DNA from: Pelosinus sp. IPA-1
GTDB lineage: Bacteria > Bacillota > Negativicutes > DSM-13327
Direction: 5' to 3'
Length of the DNA stretch: 64,000 nt
Assembly: GCF_030269905.1 (NCBI RefSeq)
Contig: NZ_BSVC01000005.1
Span: 62,001-126,000 of the forward strand
In this document: positions 36,615 to 45,996 of the stretch, in pieces
How positions within the stretch are numbered: the first letter of the stretch is position 1
Layout of the letters: every line of letters starts with the position of its first letter
Notes under the pieces: model-generated
Databases searched by the model: none
Told to the model about the DNA's origin: nothing
What the model saw: only the letters and a program-made list of their open reading frames with translations
Translations under genes and position numbers: made by a program

Positions 36615-38165
36615 CTAACTGATGGGAAAATTATACTTTCGCATTTTTTTCAATACGGCAGTATGAGATAATCCTAGCACCGCCCCCATACGCCTAGAGG
36701 AACGAAAACGGCGCATGGTTTCCTGTAGAATAACAACTTCTACCTCCGCTAACCGTTCTTCTAATGTTTGATAGGTTTCAAACTGTACTGCTGGTGGCGC
36801 TGCCTGAGAACCAGACGGTCTTCCTAAAAATATATGTTCAGGCTGCACTTCTGAACCATCAACTAAATTAACGGCTCTTTCAATACAGTTCTTTAATTCT
36901 CGCACATTTCCCGGCCAATTATAATCTTGTAAACGTTCCAGTGCCGCAGCAGAGAACCCGTTGACTGGACGTTGTAGTTTTCCGGCAAAATGTTTTAGAA
37001 AAAGTTCCCCTAATAGCTGAATGTCCTCGAAACGTTTTCTAAGAGGCGGTACTAAAATTGGTATTACATTTAGTCGATAATATAGGTCCTCACGAAAAAT
37101 TTTATCCGCTACCATGTCCTCCAAATTGCGATTAGTAGCTGCAATAATGCGCACATCGATTTCTACTTCCTTAGTACTCCCTACCCGCCGTACGCGGTGT
37201 TCCTGAAGCACCCTTAATAATTTAACTTGTAAATGGGCCGAAATCTCCCCCACCTCATCAAGGAATAAGGTTCCTCCATTTGCTAATTCAAACATGCCTG
37301 GCTTACCACCTTTAACTGCACCAGTAAATGCACCCTCGGCATAACCAAAAAGCTCACTTTCCAGTAAAGTTTCAGGAATCGCAGCGCAATTAATTGGCAC
37401 GAAGGCAGCATGAGCCCTTGCAGAAGAACTATGTAATGCTCTAGCAAATAGTTCCTTGCCTGTGCCTGTTTCTCCGCGAATTAATATGGTCGAATCACTA
37501 GCAGCATAGCGTTTTGCCTGATTAACCACTTGTCCCATTATGGCACTGGCAAAGGGAATATCAGCAAACGTCATTGGCAAGGATGCCGTCATATTATTCA
37601 TTAGGCTCCTTACCTCTTGAGTATCACGAATCAAGGCAACAACACCTACGACCTCATTGCCATTATTCCTGAGGGGGATGGTACTAACTACACAATAGCT
37701 AGCCCCGCTTTCAATATATACTTCCCGATTATGATAGTGACTACCAGTTAGCAAGGTTTCCTGTATGAGTAGTTTTTTAAATAATACGTCCCCTAAGGGC
37801 TGCCCTAATGCTTTCTTTATTGGCAAATTTAGAATACGAGCCGCAGCCGGGTTGTATTGCGTGATCATACCCTCTTGATTAACAGCCAGAATACCATCAT
37901 GTACTGAGGTTAATATAGCATCAAGCTGCTCCGTTTTTTCCTTAGAAGGCATAAAGGAAATTTCCTCTATTTTTTGCACGCCAACAATACTCGATAATTC
38001 CTCAATACACTCCTTACGTTCATCCCCACATACACTTTGGCATTCTAGAAATACTTTATTTTCCTCTAATTCCATTGATATAATATTAATTCTCCGCTTG
38101 GCTAAAATTCCTGTAACATCATGAACAATTCCAATACGGTCTATATATAGTATACGCAAATACAC
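36615..38165 (-). CDS. Sigma-54-dependent activator with ACT and PAS domains (TyrR-like)
   Basis: The product has 516 residues. An N-terminal ACT domain (about 1-75; ligand-binding, amino-acid sensor type) is followed by PAS (about 80-190) and an AAA+ domain with Walker A G-E-T-G-T-G-K-E near 232 and the sigma-54 contact loop G-A-F-T-G-A near 280. The C-terminal TyrR-type helix-turn-helix has [16 protein letters not shown]. It lies directly upstream of ald, and the likely target is the ald promoter through the two UAS sites. The inducing ligand is not known; alanine or an aromatic amino acid is plausible. Confidence 0.92.
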   Translation of the reverse strand: MYLRILYIDRIGIVHDVTGILAKRRINIISMELEENKVFLECQSVCGDERKECIEELSSIVGVQKIEEISFMPSKEKTEQLDAILTSVHDGILAVNQEGMITQYNPAAARILNLPIKKALGQPLGDVLFKKLLIQETLLTGSHYHNREVYIESGASYCVVSTIPLRNNGNEVVGVVALIRDTQEVRSLMNNMTASLPMTFADIPFASAIMGQVVNQAKRYAASDSTILIRGETGTGKELFARALHSSSARAHAAFVPINCAAIPETLLESELFGYAEGAFTGAVKGGKPGMFELANGGTLFLDEVGEISAHLQVKLLRVLQEHRVRRVGSTKEVEIDVRIIAATNRNLEDMVADKIFREDLYYRLNVIPILVPPLRKRFEDIQLLGELFLKHFAGKLQRPVNGFSAAALERLQDYNWPGNVRELKNCIERAVNLVDGSEVQPEHIFLGRPSGSQAAPPAVQFETYQTLEERLAEVEVVILQETMRRFRSSRRMGAVLGLSHTAVLKKMRKYNFPIS

Positions 38166-38284
38166 CCTCTACACCCCTCTTTGCCATCCAGTCCTACAAG
38201 CTGCCCTATAGGGTTTAATTCTTGTTATTATTCATCAAGCCAATCATTATTCCTGCTGTAACCTAACTATACTTATACGAAAAA

Positions 38285-38306
38285 ATAGAGCCTAAAAAGG
38301 CCCTAT
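38285..38306 (-). terminator. Terminator of the 49-residue gene
   Basis: Stem ATAGAGCCT / AGGCCCTAT (one mismatch) with TTTTTT following on the minus strand. Confidence 0.8.
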
Positions 38307-38317
38307 CCTCAATACCC

Positions 38318-38467
38318 TTACATTTTGTTTTTTTGGCAAACCAGTGCTTTTTCTAAAATATTCTTAAACAGACTATGCTGTTTCTTCTTCATTTCATCCT
38401 TGGGCTGCCGATTTTCATGTCTTCGGGTATCTACTTGGTAAACATACGATACCTTCGTAATCATCAT
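38318..38467 (-). CDS. Small basic protein of 49 residues
   Basis: ATG at 38467 follows AAAGGAGGG at ideal spacing, and a terminator follows the stop. The sequence opens M-M-I-T-K-V-S-Y-V-Y-Q-V-D-T-R-R and is Lys/Arg-rich, with one Cys near the end and no membrane segment. It is unrecognised. The signals around it make a real gene likely. Confidence 0.6.
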   Translation of the reverse strand: MMITKVSYVYQVDTRRHENRQPKDEMKKKQHSLFKNILEKALVCQKNKM

Positions 38468-38584
38468 AATCGCCCTCCTTTGATGTGCTATATATAAAAT
38501 ATATCGGAGGTTACCAATATTTTCTTAATAGTTTGTGCAATATTTTTCCATATTTTTCAAATAACTTTCCCCTTCTAACACAAG

Positions 38585-38616
38585 AACTAAGGCTTGGCAA
38601 ATGCCAAGCCTCAGTT
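38585..38616 (-). terminator. Hairpin downstream of the NamZ-like gene
   Basis: Stem AACTAAGGCTTGGCA / TGCCAAGCCTCAGTT with one mismatch and a 2-base loop. The U-tract is weak. It resembles part of repeat family B. Confidence 0.55.
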
Positions 38617-38700
38617 TCCCTAACCGTTACACAAAAGTTGATTCTACTTCATTCCTGAAAAATAAGTAGAATGCTTCGCTATTCCAAAATATCCGCTCAC

Positions 38701-39981
38701 TTATTTGTATAAATAATATTTTTTAGACCTTTCTTGAAATTCTCTAGCATCTTTTTCCCATAAAACTAACAACTCGGAAAGAGAATAGACCCCTTTCCTC
38801 ACAGTATCATCCCCCGTCGATAAATCCATGGTCCCCTCCGTCTTCGTGCCACGTTGGAATGAGAACTTATCGCCGCTCATCTCCTTTATCTTATAGAGCA
38901 AACTTATGCCTGTCTTGACTGGTAAAAATGCTTTTCGGTCAACAATATGTAGTTGCACTCCTGCACAAGCCGTATCCTGATACAAGCCAAAGCGCGGCAC
39001 AAAGTAAGCAGGGCGAAAAATAACACCAGGCAGCTTCATCGCTGTCATCTTTTCTGCAAGTTCTTGCGCATTAAGCCAAGGAGCACCGACGAGCTCAAAG
39101 GGCCTTGTCGTTCCTACACCTTCTGAAATATTTGCACCACCAAATAAGCCCGTTCCTGGATATAATAAAGCCGTATCAGGAGTAGGAATATTAGGTGATG
39201 TCATAACCCAAGGCAGGTGTGTTTCATCAAAATACATCTCTCGTTTCCAGCCTGACATTTCGATCACAACTAAATCACAACCAATACCAAACTCCGTATT
39301 AAATAATCTTGCTAACTCTCCTACTGTCATCCCATGCCGAATGGGGATGGGATACATTCCGATAAAAGACTCAAAACCTGGCTTTATAAGATTGCCCTCC
39401 ACCTGCACTCCACCAATTGGATTGGGTCTATCAAAAACCACCATGGTTTTCCCCAGTTCTTTGCAAGCTTGCATCGCATAGGCCATTGTGTAGATATAGG
39501 TATAGGAACGAGCACCTACATCTTGTATATCAAAGGCAATTACATCAACATCAGCCAGCATTTCCTTGGTCGGTTTCTTCGTAGCACCATATAAACTATA
39601 AATAGGCAGTTTCGTTTTTTCATCAATAGCGCCACTGACTGCATCACCAGCCTTAACCGCTCCCCGAATACCATGTTCTGGGGAATATAAGGCCACCAAA
39701 TTGGATTTTTCAAATAATATATCTACTGTACTTTGAAAATTGCTATTCATACCTGTAGAATTTGTAATTAAGCCAACACGTTTTCCTGCAAATACCTGCA
39801 TATAGTTATCAATTCTATCAATACCTAATCGTACAGGCTCTGGTTGAGCAACAATTTCTAATTCTTTTTTGGCTTTTCCTTTTTCCTTCGCTTCAACAAT
39901 ATTCACTACATTGCTGAGACTTACGACTAACACCATTATCAGCAGTAATAGCTTCATCGGATGATCCTTAATCATCTTCAT
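38701..39981 (-). CDS. namZ: Secreted exo-beta-N-acetylmuramidase NamZ-like (DUF1343, GH171)
   Basis: The product has 426 residues with a signal peptide ending near I-V-E-A. The DUF1343 domain shows V-G-L-I-T-N-S-T-G, S-P-E-H-G-I-R-G, F-D-I-Q-D-V-G-A-R-S-Y-T-Y, F-D-R-P-N-P-I-G-G and G-T-G-L-F-G-G-A-N-I-S-E-G-V-G-T-T-R-P-F. B. subtilis NamZ (YbbC) of this family releases terminal MurNAc from peptidoglycan fragments. It probably recycles wall material in the periplasm. No murQ or PTS genes are adjacent. The ribosome-binding site is GGAGG. Confidence 0.85.
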   Translation of the reverse strand: MKMIKDHPMKLLLLIMVLVVSLSNVVNIVEAKEKGKAKKELEIVAQPEPVRLGIDRIDNYMQVFAGKRVGLITNSTGMNSNFQSTVDILFEKSNLVALYSPEHGIRGAVKAGDAVSGAIDEKTKLPIYSLYGATKKPTKEMLADVDVIAFDIQDVGARSYTYIYTMAYAMQACKELGKTMVVFDRPNPIGGVQVEGNLIKPGFESFIGMYPIPIRHGMTVGELARLFNTEFGIGCDLVVIEMSGWKREMYFDETHLPWVMTSPNIPTPDTALLYPGTGLFGGANISEGVGTTRPFELVGAPWLNAQELAEKMTAMKLPGVIFRPAYFVPRFGLYQDTACAGVQLHIVDRKAFLPVKTGISLLYKIKEMSGDKFSFQRGTKTEGTMDLSTGDDTVRKGVYSLSELLVLWEKDAREFQERSKKYYLYK

Positions 39982-39998
39982 TGAACCTCCATTAAAAA

Positions 39999-40026
39999 GG
40001 AGCCTGCGAGAAAACTCGGAGGCTCC
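39999..40026 (-). terminator. Hairpin with U-tract just before the NamZ-like gene
   Basis: Stem GGAGCCTGCGAG / CTCGGAGGCTCC, loop AAAA, followed on the minus strand by TTTTTA and then the GGAGG of the next gene. It is either the terminator of the upstream fusion gene or an attenuator for namZ. Confidence 0.75.
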
Positions 40027-40035
40027 ATCTATTCA

Positions 40036-40168
40036 TTTATCCGATGACTAAACCGCTCTAAGACTCCCATCTTCTAAAGTGGGAGTTAAGAGCAGCTAAG
40101 TCCCTGGATAAGTGCGACTAAGATTCAGATGGAGTTAAAACTCCATCTGAATCAAGTCTTCTTTATAT
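40036..40168 (-). repeat. Dispersed repeat, family A, copy 2 (inverted, uninterrupted)
   Basis: Reverse complement of the element at 23173-23516 but without the 101-bp units. The outer hairpin ATTCAGATGGAGTT / AACTCCATCTGAAT and an inner CTCCCACTT / AGATGGGAG hairpin are intact. Confidence 0.85.
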
Positions 40169-40852
40169 CTTTTCGCCTGTAATCAATTCGCGTTTCGTGT
40201 GTTTTTCTGCTACCGCAGCAGTTTCTTCAATTCCAACAATAATATGTTGCATAGAAGCTTCAATATTTCCTAAAATATCATTTATTTTTTTAGTTGCCTC
40301 TACACTATCCTCTGACAGCTTACGAACTTCTGTAGCCACTACCGCAAATCCTCTGCCATGTTCACCAGCTCGCGCTGCTTCAATCGCAGCATTTAAGCCT
40401 AAAAGATTTGTTTGTTGTGATACTTTATTAATAAAACCAATTACTTCATGAGTATTGTTAATATGGTTTTTCGCTTCATTGACAGATTCAGATAAAACAA
40501 CAACCTTCTCATTCAACTCTTCACTCATTAAGACTTGCGACTTAATGAGGTGGTATAACATACCCGTAATAAAGTCGTCCACAACTTTAATATTCGGAGT
40601 TTTATTTTCTTCAATCAAACGATTTACCTGTTGGTTGCCGGTGATATTTAGTACTACATTCACATTTGGCATTTTCATTCCATCTCGAACATCAGTAAAT
40701 GTACGGATGCCCATGTTTTGTGCCATCTTAATTGCTACAGCGTCCATCTTTACATCTACCACACCTATTATTTCCATTTGTGGCACTTGATTCGCCATTT
40801 CTAATATTGCAACGCCGCTTCTACCGCCGCCTACCAACAAAATATTAACCAA
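40163..40852 (-). CDS. Soluble fusion of a Rossmann NAD(P)-binding domain and a chemoreceptor signalling tip
   Basis: The product has 229 residues. Residues 1 to about 115 form a Rossmann domain ([27 protein letters not shown]). From about 120 to the end is a short methyl-accepting signalling segment with [27 protein letters not shown]. It has no membrane helix or HAMP, and the coiled coil is very short. It could report cytoplasmic redox or a nucleotide-linked metabolite to CheA/CheW. An island-type promoter element lies about 300 bases upstream. Confidence 0.85.
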   Translation of the reverse strand: MVNILLVGGGRSGVAILEMANQVPQMEIIGVVDVKMDAVAIKMAQNMGIRTFTDVRDGMKMPNVNVVLNITGNQQVNRLIEENKTPNIKVVDDFITGMLYHLIKSQVLMSEELNEKVVVLSESVNEAKNHINNTHEVIGFINKVSQQTNLLGLNAAIEAARAGEHGRGFAVVATEVRKLSEDSVEATKKINDILGNIEASMQHIIVGIEETAAVAEKHTKRELITGEKI

Positions 40853-41143
40853 TAACTCCGCCCCCTAAATCATGTTAATCCGTAAAGTACATTATTATTC
40901 ATTATACTATAAATCAAATTTTTCTACATTAAAAATTTGAGGTATCTTACGCTAAAGATAAGACGGTTCAAATTCTCAATATCATATATCTATAACGAAA
41001 CTTAACCTTTCGACATATTGTATTTCAAATACCACGGCACACTTTCTTAATAAATTCGCAGATTCATTTGCAGCTAGAGTTCTATCTGCATCCGATATTC
41101 ACTAATTACAACCGAATGACTTTTCAGTTTCCATTGTTTCCTA

Positions 41144-41190
41144 ATTATAGATGATTTTCAATATTATTACCTCTAACAAAAGGTATAGAT
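41144..41190 (-). promoter_or_regulatory. Island promoter element, copy 1
   Basis: CTATACCTTTTGTTAGAGG followed, at the conserved distance (21 bases from the GG), by a perfect -10 TATAAT (41149-41144). It is upstream of the Rossmann-chemoreceptor gene and just after the terminator of the diguanylate cyclase gene. The rest of the gap 40853-41327 shows nothing else recognisable. Confidence 0.65.
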
Positions 41191-41268
41191 TCCTCAATTA
41201 GATCCCGCCCCATGTTAACGCAAGAAATATAGATTCCAAAATACATTTAAATTATTCAAAAAAAGAAG

Positions 41269-41292
41269 CGTCTACCTTAAAAGGTAAAGACG
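41269..41292 (-). terminator. Terminator of the diguanylate cyclase gene
   Basis: Stem CGTCTTTACCTT / AAGGTAGACG on the minus strand with one bulge, followed by CTTCTTTTTTT. Confidence 0.85.
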
Positions 41293-41327
41293 GCGAAGTG
41301 TGGATATTTACTTGATAAACTATCCAC

Positions 41328-43415
41328 CTAGGAATCGGCATTTTTTAGCTCACCCGCCAGCTGCAGTTGATTTCGCCCTGAATTCTTCGCCTGGTAAAGA
41401 GCATGATCGGCAGCGAGAATCATCTTTTCTGGTGTCAGATCTGCCCTGGGGATAGCGACAGCAATACCAAGACTTACTGTAACAATTTCTGCAACTGGCG
41501 ACATCTCATGTCGAATCGCCAACTCTCTAACCCGAATGAGAATACGTTCTCCTACCTTAATAGCCCCAGCTTGATCGGTATCAGGCAAAATTACAGCAAA
41601 TTCTTCTCCACCGTAACGCGCGACTAGATCAGTCCCACGTTTCGCGCCCTCACCTAGCGCAGTGGCAATTTGTCTTAGGCAATCATCTCCTGCGACATGT
41701 CCATAAGTATCGTTATACAACTTAAAAAAATCGACATCTAACAAAATTAAAGCAATGGAGGTTTTCTCTCGTTTAGCCCCTTGGCACTCCCGTTCCAGAA
41801 ATTCGTCAAAATAGCGCCGATTGGCGACGCAGGTAAGACCATCGTGCAATGAAATCTGACATAGTTCTCTATTTAATACTGTCAGTTCTCTAGTTCGCTC
41901 TGCTACTTTCCGTTCTAACTCAGCGTGAGCTTGGCGCAATTTTTCGTTTGCCATTTTGCGTTCCGTAATATCTTCAATCATGCTGTCAATACAAAATGTG
42001 TCAGTTTGGTGATTGTAATGCTTCAGCGCCGTCATAGAACACCAGAGGGCTGTCCCGTCTTTTCTTCTCAATCGAATCTCTTTATTTTTCACCGTGCCTT
42101 CCTGTTCGACCAATTCACTAACTGCAGCGAATTCTTCCTGACTCCAAAATGCCGTTGAAGCTGGAATGGTTAATAGTTCATCCATAGACTCATATCTGAG
42201 CATCCTTAGAAGTGCGGGATTTGCATATTTAATAAAAGACTTAGCATCCCCTGTTTCCCGGTAAATACCAATGCTGATATTCTCTACCAAGGAGCGATAT
42301 TTCTCTTCACTTTCCAGCAAGGCACTGGTTCTTGTACCCAAATTATCAGCCATAGAGTTAAACGTAGCTGCTAGCTGTCCTATTTCGTTTCCTGTTACAA
42401 CCGAGCTTCTGGCATCCAAATCTCCTTTGGCTAAACGGGCGGCGGCCTCTGATATATCTGTAATTGGCCTTGTCATCATATTGGCAACGGCAATACCAAT
42501 TAAACTTGCAAGGATAGCGGAAACTATCGTAATCATACACGTTGTCCGTTTAACTTCGCTTACATCTGCCAGAGCTTCTTCTGCTGGTTGCTGAACAATT
42601 AAGCCCCATCCTGTTTGCGGTATATAACTGAAAGCAGCCCATTTCTTTTGTTTCTTGTATTCATACTCTACCAAGCCGGTTTGTTTATCCTTCACAGCCT
42701 TAACAGGCGCAACCCAGGAGACATCCCGGCCGACCATTCCCCGATCTGGGTGCAGCAAAATATGTCCATCTCCATTAACTAGATAGGCGTAACCAGATTG
42801 ACCAATCTTGATCTGGTCAATCCGATCAATAATGGTTCGCAAATCCACGTTTAAAATCAGCACGCCTACCAATTGCTGATTTTCATCCTTGATTGGCTCA
42901 GCAATAACAACGCCCGGGTATCCAGTGCTTTTCGCAATAATAACATCGGAAACTACTGTCTCGCCGGTTCGTTTTATTTTTTGAAAATATTCCCGATCGC
43001 GATACGTAATCGTATCATCAACCACGCGCTCATCCGATCGGGCAATCTGATTGCCTGCACTATCAGCTATAACCGCAATTTGAATATCAGCATCCGCCTT
43101 AGTGATGGCCGTAAGTAAGGCATTTTGCTTATCAGGCAGCATTGACTTTACCTCAGCCGTATTTACGACAATCCGCAGCACCTTAATTTTTTCACTAAAC
43201 ATCTGATCAATATCTTCAGCAGTCTGCTTTGCAATATCACGATTCTGATTAAACGCTAATTTAGTCAGAATTTTCTCACTTTTATTTTCAGTTATTAACA
43301 TAGATAGCAGCAAGGGAAAAATCGTCATACAAACAAGGCAAAAACTCAGCGTTGTCCTCAAAGTTTGCCTGTTCCACAGCTTCGTAACATTATGTAATAT
43401 TTTAGCAAAAAGCAC
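41328..43415 (-). CDS. Membrane diguanylate cyclase with dCache, HAMP and PAS domains
   Basis: The 695-residue c-di-GMP synthase has TM1 about 20-40, an extracytoplasmic double-Cache sensor to about 290, TM2, HAMP, a PAS domain (about 372-485) and a GGDEF domain with active-site G-G-E-E-F near residue 602. The inhibitory I-site R-G-T-D lies five residues before it, so product inhibition is expected. The start is a GTG behind GGAGG. The signal sensed is unknown. Confidence 0.94.
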   Translation of the reverse strand: MLFAKILHNVTKLWNRQTLRTTLSFCLVCMTIFPLLLSMLITENKSEKILTKLAFNQNRDIAKQTAEDIDQMFSEKIKVLRIVVNTAEVKSMLPDKQNALLTAITKADADIQIAVIADSAGNQIARSDERVVDDTITYRDREYFQKIKRTGETVVSDVIIAKSTGYPGVVIAEPIKDENQQLVGVLILNVDLRTIIDRIDQIKIGQSGYAYLVNGDGHILLHPDRGMVGRDVSWVAPVKAVKDKQTGLVEYEYKKQKKWAAFSYIPQTGWGLIVQQPAEEALADVSEVKRTTCMITIVSAILASLIGIAVANMMTRPITDISEAAARLAKGDLDARSSVVTGNEIGQLAATFNSMADNLGTRTSALLESEEKYRSLVENISIGIYRETGDAKSFIKYANPALLRMLRYESMDELLTIPASTAFWSQEEFAAVSELVEQEGTVKNKEIRLRRKDGTALWCSMTALKHYNHQTDTFCIDSMIEDITERKMANEKLRQAHAELERKVAERTRELTVLNRELCQISLHDGLTCVANRRYFDEFLERECQGAKREKTSIALILLDVDFFKLYNDTYGHVAGDDCLRQIATALGEGAKRGTDLVARYGGEEFAVILPDTDQAGAIKVGERILIRVRELAIRHEMSPVAEIVTVSLGIAVAIPRADLTPEKMILAADHALYQAKNSGRNQLQLAGELKNADS

Positions 43416-43613
43416 TCAAAAGCCACCTCCCCACTTACGTAAACTAAAATTTAAATTCGACGACTTCTTTGTTAGCATGTTCCTCTCTATTTCGACAAAT
43501 TATTTAATATTCCTCTGCTATTTACACAGCCAACTAAAATCTACAAGCCTTTTTTTACTTGATTTTATCTGTGGGGAGCCAGTCATTTTGCTTTACCTAC
43601 TTCAAAAAAAGAT

Positions 43614-43639
43614 CCGTCTCACCTTGAAGGTAAAGACGG
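43614..43639 (-). terminator. Terminator downstream of the truncated lipase gene
   Basis: Stem CCGTCTTTACCTT / AAGGTGAGACGG on the minus strand followed by ATCTTTTTTT. The rest of 43416-43782 may hold decayed coding sequence of the lipase-like gene, but I cannot prove a frame. Confidence 0.82.
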
Positions 43640-43782
43640 CAGAGAGATTCGTATAGGGCGAACCTTCTCCAGCAATAGATGCGGAGTAGGTGATTATTTT
43701 TTATTTACTGATCCAGCCACTCTGGATAGTTATCTTACTGCAGCAGCGTCAGCTTTCATTCTGGGGCAAAGTGTGCTTGCGC

Positions 43783-44136
43783 CTACTGAGCAGGCTCATA
43801 TACCTGATTTCCATCTCTAATAGCCATTGTATTATCAACGTATTGTACCATCGTTACACCTAATGAATGCCCCATAATATTTGCACTAGGGTATTTTTTT
43901 CGAATATAACTATAATATGCTAATGCGTCCTCACATTCCTGGGGTTTATTATCCTCTGAACCATGGTAGGAAATGATAATATCCTCACCTCGTTTATAGG
44001 CTGCTGCGTAGAAACCGATCTTGTCATTTCCCATCGAATCGATTTCGGTAAAGCCGTTATTTGTAAGATCTATATCATTCTCTTCACGATATAAGGCATT
44101 AGAAACTACCCCATGTTTTTCGTTAGTCACTGCCAC
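43783..44136 (-). pseudogene. Truncated Mbeg1-like (DUF2974) lipase-fold protein
   Basis: The product has 117 residues. It follows the start of this alpha/beta-hydrolase family: G-F-Y-A-A-A-Y-K-R, I-I-S-Y-H-G-S-E-D, and the nucleophile elbow G-H-S-L-G with Y-P-S-A-N-I-M before it. It ends about 25 residues later, without the T-F-N-A-P-G strand or the catalytic Asp and His. It is probably a remnant, although it keeps a start codon and a promoter element. The start follows an inverted repeat and GGGGGA. Confidence 0.6.
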
Positions 44137-44169
44137 AGTACATTCCCCCTACCACGTATTCTATCTTTC

Positions 44170-44220
44170 TATAGAATACGTGGTTTTTAAAATCTTTGCC
44201 TCTAGCAAAAGGTATAGACT
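44170..44220 (-). promoter_or_regulatory. Island promoter element, copy 2, with overlapping palindrome
   Basis: CTATACCTTTTGCTAGAGG with a -10 TATTCT at the fixed distance. In this copy the -10 lies inside a strong inverted repeat (CCACGTATTCTAT / ATAGAATACGTGG, 44153-44184), which would fold at the 5' end of the message just before the lipase remnant. Confidence 0.65.
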
Positions 44221-44327
44221 GACAAATATATTTTAATTTGGATTGTTCATAATCAACAGAGCGCAGACGATGAAGGTGACGAATCCTTTAAAATACTCAA
44301 CCTTGATGATCTGATCTCTAAAACAAA

Positions 44328-44359
44328 AAGAGAAGACCTTCCCTTATGAAGTTCTTCTC
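44328..44359 (-). terminator. Terminator of the M48 peptidase gene
   Basis: Stem GAGAAGAACTTC / GAAGGTCTTCTC on the minus strand, followed by TTTTTG. Confidence 0.82.
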
Positions 44360-44373
44360 CTTATTTATATAAT

Positions 44374-45111
44374 TTACTCTTTTGCTTGGATATATCTTTG
44401 GATATTACTAACTCTCTTAGGTAGATTGGGGTGGGTAGCAAGAAGCTCAGAGAAACGAACCCAGAAGCCGCCATCTGATTCTGCTTGTTTAATGTACTGT
44501 TGCACATTTACTTTTTCATATAATTTTTTTCCTATTGCCAAAATAAGCAGGCCATTTTCTGCACCAGTTGTTTGGTAATAAGATGCAAAATTATCACAGG
44601 TATATTCGCAAGCTCTAGAATAGGCTTGCGCTAAAAAAGGGACAAACATGGATGGAAATAAAAGCACTTTCCTACTCACATGCTTTCTTTTTAGATGGGC
44701 AAATTCATGACAAATTATAAAGGCAAGCTCAGCCTCCCCCTGGCGATATGCTAATTCAAAAACATCAGAATAAAGTACTACAAAAGATCGCCCTAGAAAC
44801 TTTGTCGCAAAAGCATTAATCATACCACCGGACTGAATAATGTAAATATCAGGCACTACTTCTAACCCCATCTTACTTGCAATCTCTTTCGATAGCTGAT
44901 ACACTTCTGGGAACTGCGTTTCAGATAACTTAATACCGTTACCTTTTATATTACCTACAAATAGTCCATGTGCAATAAAACTAATAATAATACCTAGCAC
45001 TATGTAAACGATTCCAACAAGAGATATTACCAGCAAAATATAAATCAACACACTGATCACTAATGATAGCTTGAAATAAAAGTTTTCCTTTGAATGAATT
45101 AAGGAATCCAC
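44374..45111 (-). CDS. Membrane M48 metallopeptidase (HtpX/Ste24-like)
   Basis: The product has 245 residues with two N-terminal TM segments (about 12-55). The zinc motif is H-E-F-A-H, followed by L-K-R-K-H, with a third ligand Glu in R-A-C-E-Y-T-C-D. M48 peptidases of this kind cut misfolded membrane proteins and are often induced by envelope stress. The C-terminal H-P-N-L-P-K-R motif is also typical. It is a single gene. Confidence 0.88.
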   Translation of the reverse strand: MDSLIHSKENFYFKLSLVISVLIYILLVISLVGIVYIVLGIIISFIAHGLFVGNIKGNGIKLSETQFPEVYQLSKEIASKMGLEVVPDIYIIQSGGMINAFATKFLGRSFVVLYSDVFELAYRQGEAELAFIICHEFAHLKRKHVSRKVLLFPSMFVPFLAQAYSRACEYTCDNFASYYQTTGAENGLLILAIGKKLYEKVNVQQYIKQAESDGGFWVRFSELLATHPNLPKRVSNIQRYIQAKE

Positions 45112-45466
45112 AAATTCTCCCCCTTACGATACTAATTGATTAGATTTTTTCCGTTTTTAACAAGGCAACTCATAAAACTGGATGATTGCGCCATTATTTT
45201 AGTTTTACATCTCCATAACTATTTAGCCGCCTGAACTGTCTCGTTGCCATCAACTTGTACTCCTCCTTCTTCCAGATTTATATGATACAGGAAGAATATG
45301 ACAACACGGTGACAAGTAAGAAGAGTCGCCATAGGCAGACGACTCTTTTTCTATCTAGAATAGTTTTTAGTACTTCATCCTCTCTTTACTTTTCCAGTGC
45401 CTATAATTCCATCTCTTGTTATAGACGCAAACGGTTTTGAAGTTTGGCGAGACATTTTAGGTAACG
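45112..45466. other. Intergenic region with one hairpin
   Basis: AAGAGTCG at 45321-45328 pairs with CGACTCTT at 45340-45347, and T5 follows on the plus strand. It may terminate the minus-strand gene that ends at 45467. No gene or promoter element is recognised. Confidence 0.45.
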
Positions 45467-45940
45467 TTAATTATTTTTTAAACGATCGTAAATACCCGTT
45501 ATCTCTTCAACGTAATTGTTATACTCCACTTTGGTAACTATCCATTCATTATCTCGATAAACTCCTATAAACCTGTATTTAAAAATCGAGTAAACATCTG
45601 ATGCATTTGATTCATCCGCCAATTCTTTTGTTGAGCAATTTTCACCACGTTTGAATACTCGGGATATTTCGGCAATACCAATATAAGGAGCCGTCAATGA
45701 ATCACTTTTTCTAACTTCCATGGTAAAATTACGATCTAGATTCTCAGAAAACTTGTACCATTTACCATTATCCTTACGAATTTTATAATTATCTAATGGA
45801 TAAGTAGAAATAGCCTTTGATAGCTCGTCACCAACATATTGTTTAAAGGAAGCAACGACCTCCGCATCATTTGGTTGGGCACATACTACGTTGGATAGAG
45901 CAACTAGCAGCATTAATACTAAGATTAACAGTTTTTTCAT
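45467..45940 (-). CDS. Small secreted protein, island family 1
   Basis: The product has 157 residues with a clear signal peptide (M-K-K-L-L-I-L-V-L through V-V-C-A). The mature part has A-E-V-V-A-S-F-K-Q-Y-V, R-K-S-D-S-L-T-A-P-Y-I-G-I and W-I-V-T-K-V-E-Y. It is clearly paralogous to the gene at 62093-62620 and to a fragment at 61977-62090 (shared A-S-F-K-x-Y-V, R-K-x-D-S-L-x-x-P-Y-I-G-I, W-V-V-T-K-V-E). Function unknown; probably periplasmic. Confidence 0.75.
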   Translation of the reverse strand: MKKLLILVLMLLVALSNVVCAQPNDAEVVASFKQYVGDELSKAISTYPLDNYKIRKDNGKWYKFSENLDRNFTMEVRKSDSLTAPYIGIAEISRVFKRGENCSTKELADESNASDVYSIFKYRFIGVYRDNEWIVTKVEYNNYVEEITGIYDRLKNN

Positions 45941-45996
45941 AATACACCTCTTGTTTATACTTTAAAAATTACTATACCTCTTAATTATGGCAAAAC

